From the NCBI GenBank assembly GCA_002348705.1, contig DEAU01000019.1, positions 57,592 through 121,591 on the forward strand: a DNA stretch of 64,000 nucleotides. The letters are read 5' to 3'. Shown piece after piece: positions 32,412 to 40,920 of this stretch. Both the position numbers and the translations under genes were made by a program. The notes beneath the pieces are model-generated. The model worked only from the letters and a program-made list of their open reading frames with translations, had not been told where the DNA came from and made no database searches. Each line of letters starts with the position of its first letter. Position 1 is the stretch's first letter. The stretch comes from Candidatus Neomicrothrix sp. UBA2974 (GTDB taxonomy: Bacteria; Actinomycetota; Acidimicrobiia; Acidimicrobiales; MedAcidi-G1).

Positions 32412-33863
32412 TCAAGCTAGATCGTCGAGGAGATCGGCGAGGTCGGTGGTGTGATTGGAAGTCGTCCAAGTACCACCAACAGCCACCCTCATCACGAATC
32501 TTTCGGCCAACCTCGTGTGGGTGCAGAAAGCCCGCCCAGAAGAGTTGACGGAAGCCAGTAATGCCTCGGTGGCGTCGTCGCCATCAAGGTGACGAAGACA
32601 TACCAAACCGAGCGACAAAGGCGCTGCCAGTTCAAGTTTGGGATTGGCTTCCACTCTGGCAGCCAGGTCGGCTGCGGCCGCCACGTGGGTCCGAATGTGT
32701 GCTCGAAGCCCCTCGACCCCATAGGACCGCATCACAAACCAAAGCTTCATGGCCCGGAACCTACGCCCGAGCGGTACTTGCCAATCGCGGTAGTCAACGA
32801 CTGCACCTGCTTCGCTGGCCGTATTGCGCAGGTACTCGGGAACGATCGACAGGGAATCGATGAGCGGCTGGACGTCGGCCAAGTAAAAGGCCGAGAGGTC
32901 GAAGTTGGTCAGCAGCCACTTGTGCGGGTTAAAGCAGTAACTGTCGACCCGATCAATCCCGTCGAGTAGGTCTCGGTGTTCAGGGCACACGGTGGCCGCA
33001 CCGGCCCACGCCGAGTCGACGTGCACCCACGCCCCAACGGGTCCGGCCACGTCGCAGATTGACGACACCGGATCGATCGCGCCGGACGAGGTTGTACCGA
33101 CCGTGGCCACTACCAAACAGGGCACGTGGCCTTCAGCAACGTCGGCGTCCACCAGGGAAGCCAGGGCATTTGCGTCCATGGCGAAGTCGTCGTCGGTTTT
33201 CACGACCCGTAATTGGTGGCGTGCGAACCCGGCGACCAGTACGTCCTTTTCTATCGACGAGTGGGCCTGCTCGGAGGTGTAGATCCGCAGAGTCGGCAGC
33301 GACTCCGCTCCACCCGCCCGGTCACGGGCAGCGAGGATGGCGCACAGCGAGGACGACGACGCCGAGTCCTGAATGACACCTCCGCCCGGTCCGTCGGACC
33401 GGAACCGGTCGGGCAGGCCGACCGCCTCAGCTAGCCAGTCGAGGACCAGAGTTTCCAGTTCGGTACATGCCGGACTGGTCGACCAGAGCATTCCCTGCTG
33501 GCCAAGTCCAGCCGACACCAATTCGCCGAGAACCGATGGGGGCGACGAGTCGGCGGGAAAGAACCCGTAGAAGCCGGGGTGCTGCCAGTTGGTCAGGCCG
33601 GGGACGATGAGCCGTTCAACGTCAGCCAGTATCGCCTCAAATGGCTCTCCCTTCATGGGGGGCGAAGAGGGCAACGATGCATACACATCGCCAGGGGCTA
33701 GGTCCGACGTCAAAGGCAGGTCGGGCGAGTCGGTTCGGAAGCCGTCGATGAAATTAACCAGAAAGTCGACGGCGTCGTGGCCAGCCGAACGGAACTCCTC
33801 GGCCGACATATGAGGCACAGCAATTTCGCTCGTGCCGTTACTTTGCGAGTTCTCTTTAGGCAT
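32412..33863 (-). CDS. PLP-dependent group II amino-acid decarboxylase (aromatic-type)
   Basis: A roughly 483-residue PLP decarboxylase like aromatic-L-amino-acid or glutamate decarboxylases. The PLP lysine lies in SYCFNPHKWLLTNFD; GVIQDSASSSSLCAILAARD, VATVGTTSSGAIDPV and HVDSAWAGAATVCPEHR (with the cofactor-pairing Asp) agree. MPKENSQ at 33863 overlaps the Nudix stop by 8 nt; the frame is open upstream to 33893. The substrate (tyrosine, tryptophan, DOPA, glutamate) cannot be read. It follows the Nudix hydrolase gene closely. Confidence 0.9.
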   Translation of the reverse strand: MPKENSQSNGTSEIAVPHMSAEEFRSAGHDAVDFLVNFIDGFRTDSPDLPLTSDLAPGDVYASLPSSPPMKGEPFEAILADVERLIVPGLTNWQHPGFYGFFPADSSPPSVLGELVSAGLGQQGMLWSTSPACTELETLVLDWLAEAVGLPDRFRSDGPGGGVIQDSASSSSLCAILAARDRAGGAESLPTLRIYTSEQAHSSIEKDVLVAGFARHQLRVVKTDDDFAMDANALASLVDADVAEGHVPCLVVATVGTTSSGAIDPVSSICDVAGPVGAWVHVDSAWAGAATVCPEHRDLLDGIDRVDSYCFNPHKWLLTNFDLSAFYLADVQPLIDSLSIVPEYLRNTASEAGAVVDYRDWQVPLGRRFRAMKLWFVMRSYGVEGLRAHIRTHVAAAADLAARVEANPKLELAAPLSLGLVCLRHLDGDDATEALLASVNSSGRAFCTHTRLAERFVMRVAVGGTWTTSNHTTDLADLLDDLA

Positions 33864-34581
33864 CGTCGGGACGATAGTTGCGGTGATCATCAAGGCCCAG
33901 GCTGAGGACCAGGAGTTGTCGGAGCATGGCTGCAGTGGCCCCCCAGACGGTGTCGCCCACTAACTCAAAGAAAGTGAGGATCCATGGGTCGCCATGGCGG
34001 GTCCATTCTTCCTCCCGGTAGACGTCATCGCGCAACAACTCGTCGAGAGCGACAAGTCGCACAGCCTCCACCTCCTCGGGATTGGCAACCAGGTCCGGCG
34101 GGCTAGGCAGAACGGCAACAAACGGGTGAATGAGGTTCCGGCTACCTACGGTGACCAACGGATCTAGGCATCCCACTAAGTGTGGCAGCGTCGGGTCGAG
34201 ATGGACCTCCTCGTTGGCCTCGCGCACGGCAGTGGCCCATAGGTCGACATCGTCGGGCTCGTGGCGGCCGCCGGGAAACGACACCTCATGAGTGTGGGAG
34301 GCCAACTGCGAAGACCGTCGCGTCAGGACCACGTGTGCGCCCTTCCCTGGCTGATCGTATAGAGCAACCAGCACACCTGACCTATGTTCGTCGCCACGCG
34401 GTCGGCCTCGAATGCCAGATGGCTCGCGCCCCTCGAGGGCCGAAACGACAAGATCAAGCGGGAGTGAGCGGTCGTCGAGACTGGCCCAAGGGGCTGCTTG
34501 TCCGGGCCGCCAATCGTCAGGACGGGGGATTAACTGTGGGCCACCACGCCCCTCGGGAACACTCGGCGCCGGGTAACTCAC
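33856..34581 (-). CDS. Nudix hydrolase (CoA pyrophosphatase-like)
   Basis: A 241-residue Nudix protein. The 23-residue Nudix box starts GGRHEPDDVDLWATAVREA and continues NEEV, keeping the catalytic Glu residues. The preceding HVVLTRRSSQLASHTHEVSFP resembles the UPF0035/CoA pyrophosphatase signature (NudL). It probably hydrolyses CoA or a related pyrophosphate. It overlaps the following 103-residue gene by 4 nt and the decarboxylase by 8 nt, so it is the middle of a three-gene operon. Confidence 0.87.
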   Translation of the reverse strand: MSYPAPSVPEGRGGPQLIPRPDDWRPGQAAPWASLDDRSLPLDLVVSALEGREPSGIRGRPRGDEHRSGVLVALYDQPGKGAHVVLTRRSSQLASHTHEVSFPGGRHEPDDVDLWATAVREANEEVHLDPTLPHLVGCLDPLVTVGSRNLIHPFVAVLPSPPDLVANPEEVEAVRLVALDELLRDDVYREEEWTRHGDPWILTFFELVGDTVWGATAAMLRQLLVLSLGLDDHRNYRPDDA

Positions 34582-34889
34582 CCGTCGGCGCCGGCGGCAG
34601 AAGAGGCGAGGTCGGCCAGCAGGGCCTCAAGACCGTCGTCACGCAGGCCCTCTGCCACGACCAGCGGCACGACGGTTCCCTGCTCCCAGCCCTGCCAGTG
34701 CGCGGAGACTGTGGCCACAGCGTCGGAATGCGGACCGTCGGCGGCATCGGACAGCAGGTCAGGTAGGCGGCCGGTCTTCAGGTTGGACAGCATTCGCCCG
34801 ACCAGCGTTTCTCCGGCGGTCCACTCGGCGAACTGGGCGGCTAGCTTCGCCGCGTCGGGAGCCGGCCAGGCGGCGGAGTAATCGGTCAC
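34578..34889 (-). CDS. small uncharacterised protein upstream of the Nudix gene
   Basis: A 103-residue soluble acidic protein with no recognised motif. It contains a Trp-rich N-terminus (AAWPAP, FAEWTAGETLVGRML) and an Ala/Leu-rich C-terminal helix. It overlaps the Nudix gene by 4 nt, which indicates it is the first gene of that operon. It starts 31 nt after the groESL terminator on the same strand. Function unknown. Confidence 0.6.
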   Translation of the reverse strand: MTDYSAAWPAPDAAKLAAQFAEWTAGETLVGRMLSNLKTGRLPDLLSDAADGPHSDAVATVSAHWQGWEQGTVVPLVVAEGLRDDGLEALLADLASSAAGADG

Positions 34890-34920
34890 GACACCAACCT
34901 ATCGGCGGGTCTGAAAATGC

Positions 34921-34951
34921 CGGGAGCCGGGCCCCTAAGGCCCGGCTCCCG
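34921..34951 (-). terminator. strong intrinsic terminator of groS-groL
   Basis: A perfect 13-bp stem (34921-34933 with 34939-34951) and a 5-base loop, GC-rich, 41 nt after the groL stop. Read on the minus strand it is followed by GCATTTTC, a short U-tract. This is the best classical terminator in the window. Confidence 0.88.
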
Positions 34952-34992
34952 AAGCGTCTCCGACCAAAGCCGGAGTGACACCCTGAGGGTCC

Positions 34993-36636
34993 CTACATCA
35001 TGCCGCCCATACCGCCCATGGGATCCATTCCACCGCCCGGTGGCATCGCCGGCTCCGGTTCGGGCTTGTCGGCCACAAGTGCCTCGGTGGTGAGCAGGAG
35101 AGCCGCTATCGACGCCGCGTTCTGAAGTGCCGCACGAGTTACCTTGGCCGGATCGATTACGCCAGCGCCGACAAGGTCCTCCAGCTCGCCAGTGGCAGCG
35201 TTGAGGCCGGTCGACCCGGAGGCTGCCTCAACCTCGCGGACCATGACTGCACCCTCAAGGCCGGCGTTGTCAGCGATGAGACGGGCAGGTGCCTCGAGTG
35301 CCGAGTAGACGATACGGGCACCGGTCTCGTGGTCACCATCAAGACCGTCGATGGCGCCAGAAACAGCGGCGCGAGAGCGCAGCAATGCGGTACCCCCACC
35401 GGCGACTACGCCCTCTTCAATGGCTGCACGGGTCGCCGATAGGGCGTCCTCGATGCGGTGCTTCTTCTCCTTGAGCTCCACTTCGGTAGCAGCGCCGACC
35501 TGAACGACGGCCACGCCGCCAGCCAACTTGGCGAGGCGTTCTTGCAATTTCTCGCGGTCCCAATCGGAATCGGTTTCTTCGACCTCACGCTTGATCTGGC
35601 CAATCCGGCCCTCGACCTCGGCCGAGTCACCTGCACCCTCCACGATCGTGGTGTCATCCTTAGTGACCACGACCTTGCGGGCCGAACCCATCATGTCAAG
35701 GCTCACCCCATCTAGCTTGAGGCCAACTTCCTCGGCTACAACCTGGCCACCGGTGAGAATGGCCATGTCCTGCAGCATCGCCTTACGGCGTTCTCCAAAG
35801 CCCGGAGCCTTGACGGCTACCGAGTTGAAGGTGCCGCGGATCCTGTTGACGACCAGAGTGGCCAGAGCCTCACCCTCGACATCCTCAGCAATGATAAGAA
35901 GAGGACGACCCGACTGCATGACCTTCTCGAGGACTGGCAGCATGTCCTGAACCGAGCTGATCTTGCCTTGGTTGAAGAGGATGTAAGGCTCGTCGAGGAC
36001 GGCCTCCTGACGCTCTGGATCGGTGACGAAGTAGGGCGACAGGTAGCCCTTGTCGAACTGCATGCCCTCGACAAAATCAAGATCCATACCGAAGGTATTG
36101 GACTCCTCGACGGTTACTACGCCGTCCTTGCCTACCTTGTCGATGGCATCGGCAATAACCTCGCCGATCGTGGCATCGGCCGCCGAGATAGCAGCAACGT
36201 TCGCAATCTGTTCCTTCGAGTCATCGACCCGGACCGCCTGATCGGCGATTGAGTCGACGGCTGCGGCCACTGCAGCCTCGATGCCTCTCTTAAGGCCCAT
36301 GGGGTTGGCCCCAGCAGCTACGTTCCGGAGGCCCTCACGGACCAACGCTTGGGCCAGCACTGTGGCGGTGGTAGTGCCATCGCCTGCAATGTCATTGGTC
36401 TTGGTCGCCACCTCCTTGACCAGCTGGGCTCCCATGTTTTCGAAGCTGTCCTCCAACTCGACCTCGCGAGCAATGGAGACTCCATCATTTGTGATAGTCG
36501 GGGCACCGAACTTCTTGTCGAGCACCACGTTGCGGCCCTTAGGGCCAAGCGTGACCTTCACTGCGTCGGCCAACTTGTTTACTCCGGCCTCGAGGCCTCG
36601 ACGGGCCTCCTCGTCAAACTTCAGGATCTTTGACAT
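34993..36636 (-). CDS. groL: chaperonin GroEL
   Basis: The Hsp60 folding chamber, 547 residues from the ATG at 36636 (SKILKFDEEARRGLEAGVNK). Signatures: KVTLGPKGRNVVLDKKFGAP, DGTTTATVLAQALVREG, the ATP-binding AGDGTTT, and AAVEEGVVAGGG-like AAIEEGVVAGGGTALLR. The C-terminal tail is Gly/Met-rich (DPMGGMGGMM), as in housekeeping GroELs, unlike the His-rich mycobacterial GroEL1. It follows groS by 7 nt and is under the CIRCE-controlled promoter. Confidence 0.98.
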   Translation of the reverse strand: MSKILKFDEEARRGLEAGVNKLADAVKVTLGPKGRNVVLDKKFGAPTITNDGVSIAREVELEDSFENMGAQLVKEVATKTNDIAGDGTTTATVLAQALVREGLRNVAAGANPMGLKRGIEAAVAAAVDSIADQAVRVDDSKEQIANVAAISAADATIGEVIADAIDKVGKDGVVTVEESNTFGMDLDFVEGMQFDKGYLSPYFVTDPERQEAVLDEPYILFNQGKISSVQDMLPVLEKVMQSGRPLLIIAEDVEGEALATLVVNRIRGTFNSVAVKAPGFGERRKAMLQDMAILTGGQVVAEEVGLKLDGVSLDMMGSARKVVVTKDDTTIVEGAGDSAEVEGRIGQIKREVEETDSDWDREKLQERLAKLAGGVAVVQVGAATEVELKEKKHRIEDALSATRAAIEEGVVAGGGTALLRSRAAVSGAIDGLDGDHETGARIVYSALEAPARLIADNAGLEGAVMVREVEAASGSTGLNAATGELEDLVGAGVIDPAKVTRAALQNAASIAALLLTTEALVADKPEPEPAMPPGGGMDPMGGMGGMM

Positions 36637-36643
36637 GGCCGGG

Positions 36644-36934
36644 CTACTTAAGAATGCCGAGCACGTCGCGGGCATTGAGGATCAACAAGTCCTCTCCACC
36701 AACGGTGATCTCGGTCCCGCCGTATTTGCTATAGACAACGGTGTCGCCCTCGGCGACGTCCATCGGGACCAGTTCACCGGTTTGCTCGGAACGACGGCCG
36801 GGGCCGACGGCCAGGACATCACCCTGCTGGGGCTTTTCCTTGGCGGTGTCCGGGATAACCAGACCAGAGGCTGTGGTGGACTCGAAGTCGCTTGGACGGA
36901 CGACGATGCGGTCCTCTAGGGGCTGCAGATTCAT
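36644..36934 (-). CDS. groS: co-chaperonin GroES
   Basis: The 10-kDa lid of GroEL, 96 residues from ATG 36934 (MNLQPLEDRIVVRPSD). The mobile loop ESTTASGLVIPDTAKEKPQQ and the C-terminal YGGTEITVGGEDLLILNARD are typical. The start is supported by AAAGGGA about 9 nt upstream; the in-frame extension to 37096 crosses the promoter and CIRCE and is not coding. First gene of the groS-groL operon. Confidence 0.97.
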   Translation of the reverse strand: MNLQPLEDRIVVRPSDFESTTASGLVIPDTAKEKPQQGDVLAVGPGRRSEQTGELVPMDVAEGDTVVYSKYGGTEITVGGEDLLILNARDVLGILK

Positions 36935-37016
36935 CGAATGATTCCCTTTCGACACGACGCCGGGGCCACGTAGCCGCCGACATCCTGATGGCTTTGCCGC
37001 AGCGACACCGCCTCGA

Positions 37017-37043
37017 TTGGCAGTCTCGCTGGACGAGTGCCAA
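37017..37043 (-). promoter_or_regulatory. CIRCE operator (HrcA site) of groS-groL
   Basis: On the plus strand: TTGGCAGTC (37017-37025), a 9-nt spacer, and GAGTGCCAA (37035-37043). The consensus is TTAGCACTC-N9-GAGTGCTAA; the outer arm positions are changed on both sides so that TTGGCA still pairs with TGCCAA, with one arm mismatch. It overlaps the -10 box by one base and lies 82 nt before the groS ATG, the normal place for HrcA repression released by heat. Confidence 0.87.
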
Positions 37044-37071
37044 CGATACGGGGAGGCTGAGCAGTTGACAC
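37043..37071 (-). promoter_or_regulatory. predicted housekeeping promoter of groS-groL
   Basis: Read on the minus strand: -35 GTGTCA (37066-37071), 17-nt spacer, -10 TATCGT (37043-37048), each 4 of 6 to the vegetative consensus. The CIRCE element begins at the last base of the -10 box, so HrcA would cover the transcription start. Placement strengthens both calls. Confidence 0.55.
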
Positions 37072-37143
37072 CCCTTCTCGACCCTGTTTTCCGCAATACC
37101 CGAATGGGTTCGCTGGGCCCTCTGCGGATACGAGGTAGCTCTA

Positions 37144-37167
37144 GCTCACCACAGAAATGTGGTGAGC
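37144..37167 (-). terminator. hairpin between tsaD and the groESL promoter
   Basis: GCTCACCACA (37144-37153) and TGTGGTGAGC (37158-37167) form a perfect 10-bp stem with GAAA on the plus strand (TTTC on the minus strand). It lies 278 nt beyond the tsaD stop and 72 nt before the groESL -35 box, and lacks a U-tract. Probably a U-less terminator of the tsaE-tsaB-rimI-tsaD transcript. Confidence 0.6.
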
Positions 37168-37444
37168 GGGCATGAACCAGCCCAACCGCTACCTATCCAC
37201 CCTTCAGAACCTTGCCGTATTTGTCTGTCACTCACTAGAAGCCGGATGGCAGATCCCCGGAAATATCGGGCCGAAACCGTTCGTAATACTTCTACAGACC
37301 TCTGTCGTGCTCTTCGGGTATGTGGCACCCACTCCGAGATCGTCATTCGTCACGCGATGGACACTCAAGGCACAAGGTTGATCCATCTAGCAACGGACCG
37401 AGCAGTCACGTTGCTGGGAATCCCGACGGAGCAGCCAGCGCTGC
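37168..37444 (-). other. 277-nt non-coding spacer after tsaD
   Basis: No gene, tRNA or known RNA motif is recognised between the tsaD stop and the hairpin. Short open frames exist on both strands but none has a Shine-Dalgarno sequence or a plausible product. It would be transcribed as a long 3' UTR if termination occurs at the hairpin. Confidence 0.5.
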
Positions 37445-38476
37445 TCAGTTCAATAACGGCAGAGGCAGGTTTGGATCAGCCCCGGTGTCCAGCGGGCTGG
37501 GGCCATCAGACTTCAGACGCCACCAACCTGCCGCGGCCACCATCGCCGCGTTGTCGGTACACATAGCTCGTGAGGGGACAAACGCCCGCACGCCGGATTC
37601 CTCGCAAAGGATGGCGAACCGCTCCCGCAGTAACGAGTTGGCAGCCACCCCGCCTCCCAGACACGCCCCTACAGCACCAGTTGCCTCTATGGCCCATCCG
37701 GTCTTGGTGATCAGGGCGTCTACCACTGCCGCCTGAAACGAGGCGGCCACATCCGCAGTCGAGACATCGGGCTCGGCACGGACGTGGTTGACTACAGCCG
37801 TCTTCAGACCACTGAAAGAAAAGGCAAAGCGGCGGTCGTCTGGCAACGTGTCAGGGTTCTCCTGAACGAGAGCCCTCGGATAGTCGAAAGCTTCCGGGTC
37901 GCCATCAGCCGACAAGGCATCGATGGCGGGACCACCTGGATAACCAAGGCCGAGGTATCTGGCCACTTTGTCGTAGGCCTCGCCAGCGGCATCATCTAGC
38001 GTCGATCCCAACATTCGGTATCGGCCATGGCCGTCCATCAAAACCAACATCGTGTGGCCACCCGAAACCAGAAGAACAACCAGCGGCATCTTGAGGTCGG
38101 GCTCCTCGAGAAACGAAGCATACAAATGGGCCTCAAGGTGGTTAACCGACACGAAGGGCACCCCCCAAGCCAGCGATAAGGCCTTCGCTGCGCTTACACC
38201 CACCAGTAGGGAACCGACTAAGCCCGGTCCGGTAGTAGCGGCTACGGCCTCCACCTCCGAGCCTTCGATACCTGCAGTGGCCAAGGCTTCGGCGAGCACC
38301 GGCACCAGCTCCTGGACGTGGGCCCGCCCGGCAACCTCTGGAACCACCCCGCCGAACTGGGCATGTTGATCAATCTGGCTTGACACCACCGAAGACCGCA
38401 CCACGGTTGCACGCTCGACTACAGCCACCGCTGTCTCGTCACACGACGTCTCAATACCAAGAACTAGATCGCCCAT
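37445..38476 (-). CDS. tsaD: tRNA threonylcarbamoyladenosine (t6A37) synthase subunit TsaD
   Basis: TsaD transfers the threonylcarbamoyl group to A37 of ANN-decoding tRNAs, with TsaB and TsaE. 343 residues of the ASKHA fold: LGIETSCDETAVAVVE, the metal-binding His113 and His117 in VNHLEAHLYAS, VLLVSGGHTML, DDAAGEAYDKVARYLGLGYP and the late GGGVAANSLLRERF and MCTDNAAMVA. It shares one base with rimI (TGATG). All partners except tsaC are in the same operon. Confidence 0.97.
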   Translation of the reverse strand: MGDLVLGIETSCDETAVAVVERATVVRSSVVSSQIDQHAQFGGVVPEVAGRAHVQELVPVLAEALATAGIEGSEVEAVAATTGPGLVGSLLVGVSAAKALSLAWGVPFVSVNHLEAHLYASFLEEPDLKMPLVVLLVSGGHTMLVLMDGHGRYRMLGSTLDDAAGEAYDKVARYLGLGYPGGPAIDALSADGDPEAFDYPRALVQENPDTLPDDRRFAFSFSGLKTAVVNHVRAEPDVSTADVAASFQAAVVDALITKTGWAIEATGAVGACLGGGVAANSLLRERFAILCEESGVRAFVPSRAMCTDNAAMVAAAGWWRLKSDGPSPLDTGADPNLPLPLLN

Positions 38477-39036
38477 CAGAAACTTCTCCTAGTCCGATCA
38501 GCAAATCCACCGTCTGCCTCCACACCAGCTGTCTCCACTGCCAAAAGGAACACCGGGTCGCTCATGTCGTGGATCCACAGCACTAATGCGTCTTCAGTCA
38601 ATCCGTCCGGATCGACGTAATAGCGGGGTCGTACCCCTGCCGGGGCAAAACCGAATTGTCGATACAAACCTATGGCCGCTGAGTTAGACGCCCGTACCTC
38701 GAGTGTCAGCGCTGAAAGACCCCGGGCGAGAGCATCACGGCACAAAGCAGCCAGTATTCGGCTTCCGATCCCAGAGCGTTGATGGGCCGGATCCACAGCG
38801 ATCGAAGTGACGTGTCCCTCGTCGGCCAGCACAACGAGGGCGGCATGGCCAACCTGCGAGCCGTCAGGACCCTCAGCCACCAGCAAGGTGCGGGAGGCTG
38901 TATCAACGAGTTGCTCACGAAGGAACTCCTCCGACCACGGAGAAGGCTGCACCAAGGCGTCTAAAGCCCGCACAGCAGGCACGTCGGCGGCGGACATAGC
39001 CCGAATGAGTACCTGCGCAGCAACCACCTTGATCAC
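38476..39036 (-). CDS. rimI: ribosomal-protein-alanine N-acetyltransferase RimI
   Basis: A GNAT acetyltransferase, 186 residues; RimI acetylates the N-terminus of ribosomal protein S18. The acetyl-CoA loop region reads VTSIAVDPAHQRSGIGSRILAA, followed by LTLEVRASNSAAIGLYRQFGF and RPRYYVDPDGLTEDALVL. It starts with GTG and overlaps tsaB by 4 nt. The tsaE-tsaB-rimI-tsaD order is the common bacterial one. Confidence 0.94.
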   Translation of the reverse strand: MIKVVAAQVLIRAMSAADVPAVRALDALVQPSPWSEEFLREQLVDTASRTLLVAEGPDGSQVGHAALVVLADEGHVTSIAVDPAHQRSGIGSRILAALCRDALARGLSALTLEVRASNSAAIGLYRQFGFAPAGVRPRYYVDPDGLTEDALVLWIHDMSDPVFLLAVETAGVEADGGFADRTRRSF

Positions 39037-39734
39037 CCTCCACCAGCCCGAGAAGACCAGTTGATTTGGGCATCCGGCTGGCGCAAATAGATCGGTTCTA
39101 GCTCCCAGGGCTGAACAAACTCCTCGCGCATAGCTCGGGCATGAGCCAACTGAACAAGTGCCCGGGCACTCGGGCTGGCTAAACCCTGCTCAGCCATCTC
39201 AATACCACGCAACCCGGTGAAAGCCTCAGCGTGACGCAGAGCCCCGTCACCAAGCAGCAGTGCCGGCTCGTCGAGTGCCTCCAGTTCAGCCGATAACTCT
39301 TCGGGAGTACATACATTGGCCTCACGCACCCGCTGGATTCCTCCGGGCACCTTGCGGAACAATGCAGAGAACAACTCATCCCTGCGGGCATCCAGTGCCG
39401 GAACAATCAAGCGGGTCGTCCATCTGGCAGGGAAGGCCATGAGGTCAAGGCTGGGAACTGGAATCACCGGCACACCGAGAGCCTGCGCAAGGACTACCGC
39501 CGTGGCGATCCCCACCCGCAGACCGGTGAAAAGACCCGGCCCCACATCGATGGCGACCGCACCCACCTCGGAAAGCTCGATACCAGCTTGATGGCACACA
39601 AAGTCGATCTGGGGCGCCAGTGCCTCAGCATGCCGCCTACCCCGTCCGGCGTGAGCTGAGGCCAGCACGCCTTCGTGTCCGCCCACTGCACAGCCCACCT
39701 GGGCGCCGGCGCTCTCGATGCCGAGAATCAGCAT
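39033..39734 (-). CDS. tsaB: t6A37 biosynthesis dimerisation partner TsaB
   Basis: TsaB (233 residues from ATG 39734) is the inactive ASKHA partner that dimerises with TsaD. MLILGIESAGAQVGCAVG, GRRHAEALAPQIDFVC, DVGPGLFTGLRVGIATAVVLAQAL and VPALDARRDELFSALF are typical. The start overlaps the tsaE stop by 7 nt, which fixes it better than the upstream frame. Confidence 0.95.
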   Translation of the reverse strand: MLILGIESAGAQVGCAVGGHEGVLASAHAGRGRRHAEALAPQIDFVCHQAGIELSEVGAVAIDVGPGLFTGLRVGIATAVVLAQALGVPVIPVPSLDLMAFPARWTTRLIVPALDARRDELFSALFRKVPGGIQRVREANVCTPEELSAELEALDEPALLLGDGALRHAEAFTGLRGIEMAEQGLASPSARALVQLAHARAMREEFVQPWELEPIYLRQPDAQINWSSRAGGG

Positions 39735-40264
39735 TCTGCTGCTCCAAAGTCGCCCTGCGCAGCAGACATGTTGCCGACTGCTGCCTCGATTGCCAGGAGA
39801 GCAACCTCCCGGTCGGACCACTCCGGGCCCACCACTCGCATCTCGAGCAACCGGTCGTCAGGGCCGTCGCCTAGCACTAGCCGAACCTCTAGGTAGCCAC
39901 TCGGCAGCGCGCCAGCGATTGCGTCCCCCCACTCGATCAGAGTTACCGACTCGTCGTCAACCAACTCATGAAGGCCAAGGTCGCGAACCTCATCAATATG
40001 CGCCAACCGATAAACGTCGAGGTGGTGGACTGTCAGTTCAGTCCCGATATATCGGTTAGCCAATGTGAAAGTCGGCGAAGTGACCGGCGCGGACACACCA
40101 AGGGCGGCTGCGTAGCCCTGGGTGAAAGCTGTCTTCCCGGCACCTAGGTCACCGCAAAGCACCAAGAGGTCGCCAGCGCGGGCTAAATCAGCTATTGCTG
40201 CGGCAACCCGCTTCGTCGCGTCGGCCGATGACGTGAGTACCGAGCAGAGTGCTCGCTCTTTCAC
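39728..40264 (-). CDS. tsaE: t6A37 biosynthesis ATPase TsaE
   Basis: TsaE (178 residues) is the P-loop ATPase that regulates the TsaB-TsaD complex. Walker A is GDLGAGKTAFTQGYAAALG; SPTFTLANRY, HLDVYRLAHIDEVRDLGL and VTLIEWGDAIAGALP are family motifs. It overlaps Udg by 4 nt and TsaB by 7 nt. Confidence 0.96.
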   Translation of the reverse strand: MKERALCSVLTSSADATKRVAAAIADLARAGDLLVLCGDLGAGKTAFTQGYAAALGVSAPVTSPTFTLANRYIGTELTVHHLDVYRLAHIDEVRDLGLHELVDDESVTLIEWGDAIAGALPSGYLEVRLVLGDGPDDRLLEMRVVGPEWSDREVALLAIEAAVGNMSAAQGDFGAAEC

Positions 40265-40824
40265 GATTCCACCAGCATCTTGGCTCGCACCAAGTCAGAT
40301 CGCATCTTGGCAAGCACCTCAGCACCACCCCGCAGGGCGGCTGCAGGATGAAAGGTAGGCACCAAGTGTCGCTGCGATTTTCCATAGACGTAGCTTTGGC
40401 CCCGTAACTTCGTAATCCCAATGTCAGTTTTCAGCAGCAACTTCGAAGCGAAGTTGCCCAGCGTCACAATCACCACCGGGTCCACAAGAGCCACCTGCTT
40501 TTCCAAAAACGGACGACACGCCTCGATTTCATTGGGACGTGGATCACGGTTCTCAGGTGGACGGCACTTGACCACATTCGTGATGTAGACAGCGGACCGT
40601 TCCACACCCATCTCCTCGGCCAGTAGCCGCTCCAGCAACTTGCCGGAACGACCGACAAAAGGGAGACCTAGATCATCCTCGCGCGCGCCCGGTCCTTCAC
40701 CCACGAACATCACCTTTGCGTCTGTCGAACCGCCGCCAAAGACCACGCTGGATCGACCCTCAGCCAGCACGCAGGCTGTGCAGATCGAAGCCTCTGCGGC
40801 AAGGATGTTGAGGGTGGTTGACAC
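40261..40824 (-). CDS. type IV uracil-DNA glycosylase
   Basis: A family 4 (UdgA-type) [4Fe-4S] uracil-DNA glycosylase, 187 residues. Cluster cysteines are Cys15, Cys18, Cys87 and Cys103. Motif A is GEGPGAREDDLGLPFVGRSG, with the NVVKCRPPENRDPRPNE strand and motif B in VPTFHPAAALRGG. It removes uracil from deaminated DNA. It begins with GTG after a 96-nt spacer from the P1 peptidase and overlaps tsaE by 4 nt, so it leads the t6A operon. Confidence 0.93.
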   Translation of the reverse strand: MSTTLNILAAEASICTACVLAEGRSSVVFGGGSTDAKVMFVGEGPGAREDDLGLPFVGRSGKLLERLLAEEMGVERSAVYITNVVKCRPPENRDPRPNEIEACRPFLEKQVALVDPVVIVTLGNFASKLLLKTDIGITKLRGQSYVYGKSQRHLVPTFHPAAALRGGAEVLAKMRSDLVRAKMLVES

Positions 40825-40920
40825 CCCGGCAGGCTACCGAGCCCACCCCTACGGGCTGGGTCTGATTGTCGCTACATGGAATCACCCAGAGGTGTTTCCC
40901 CTGGACAGCCTCTAGACCGA

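Noticed and set aside
36935..37096. Longer GroES starting at 37096
   Set aside because: The added residues cover the CIRCE operator and promoter; GroES homology begins at MNLQPLEDRI.
37159..37566. 135-codon plus-strand frame between groS and tsaD
   Set aside because: No Shine-Dalgarno, its end overlaps the conserved tsaD C-terminus in antisense, and the product matches nothing.
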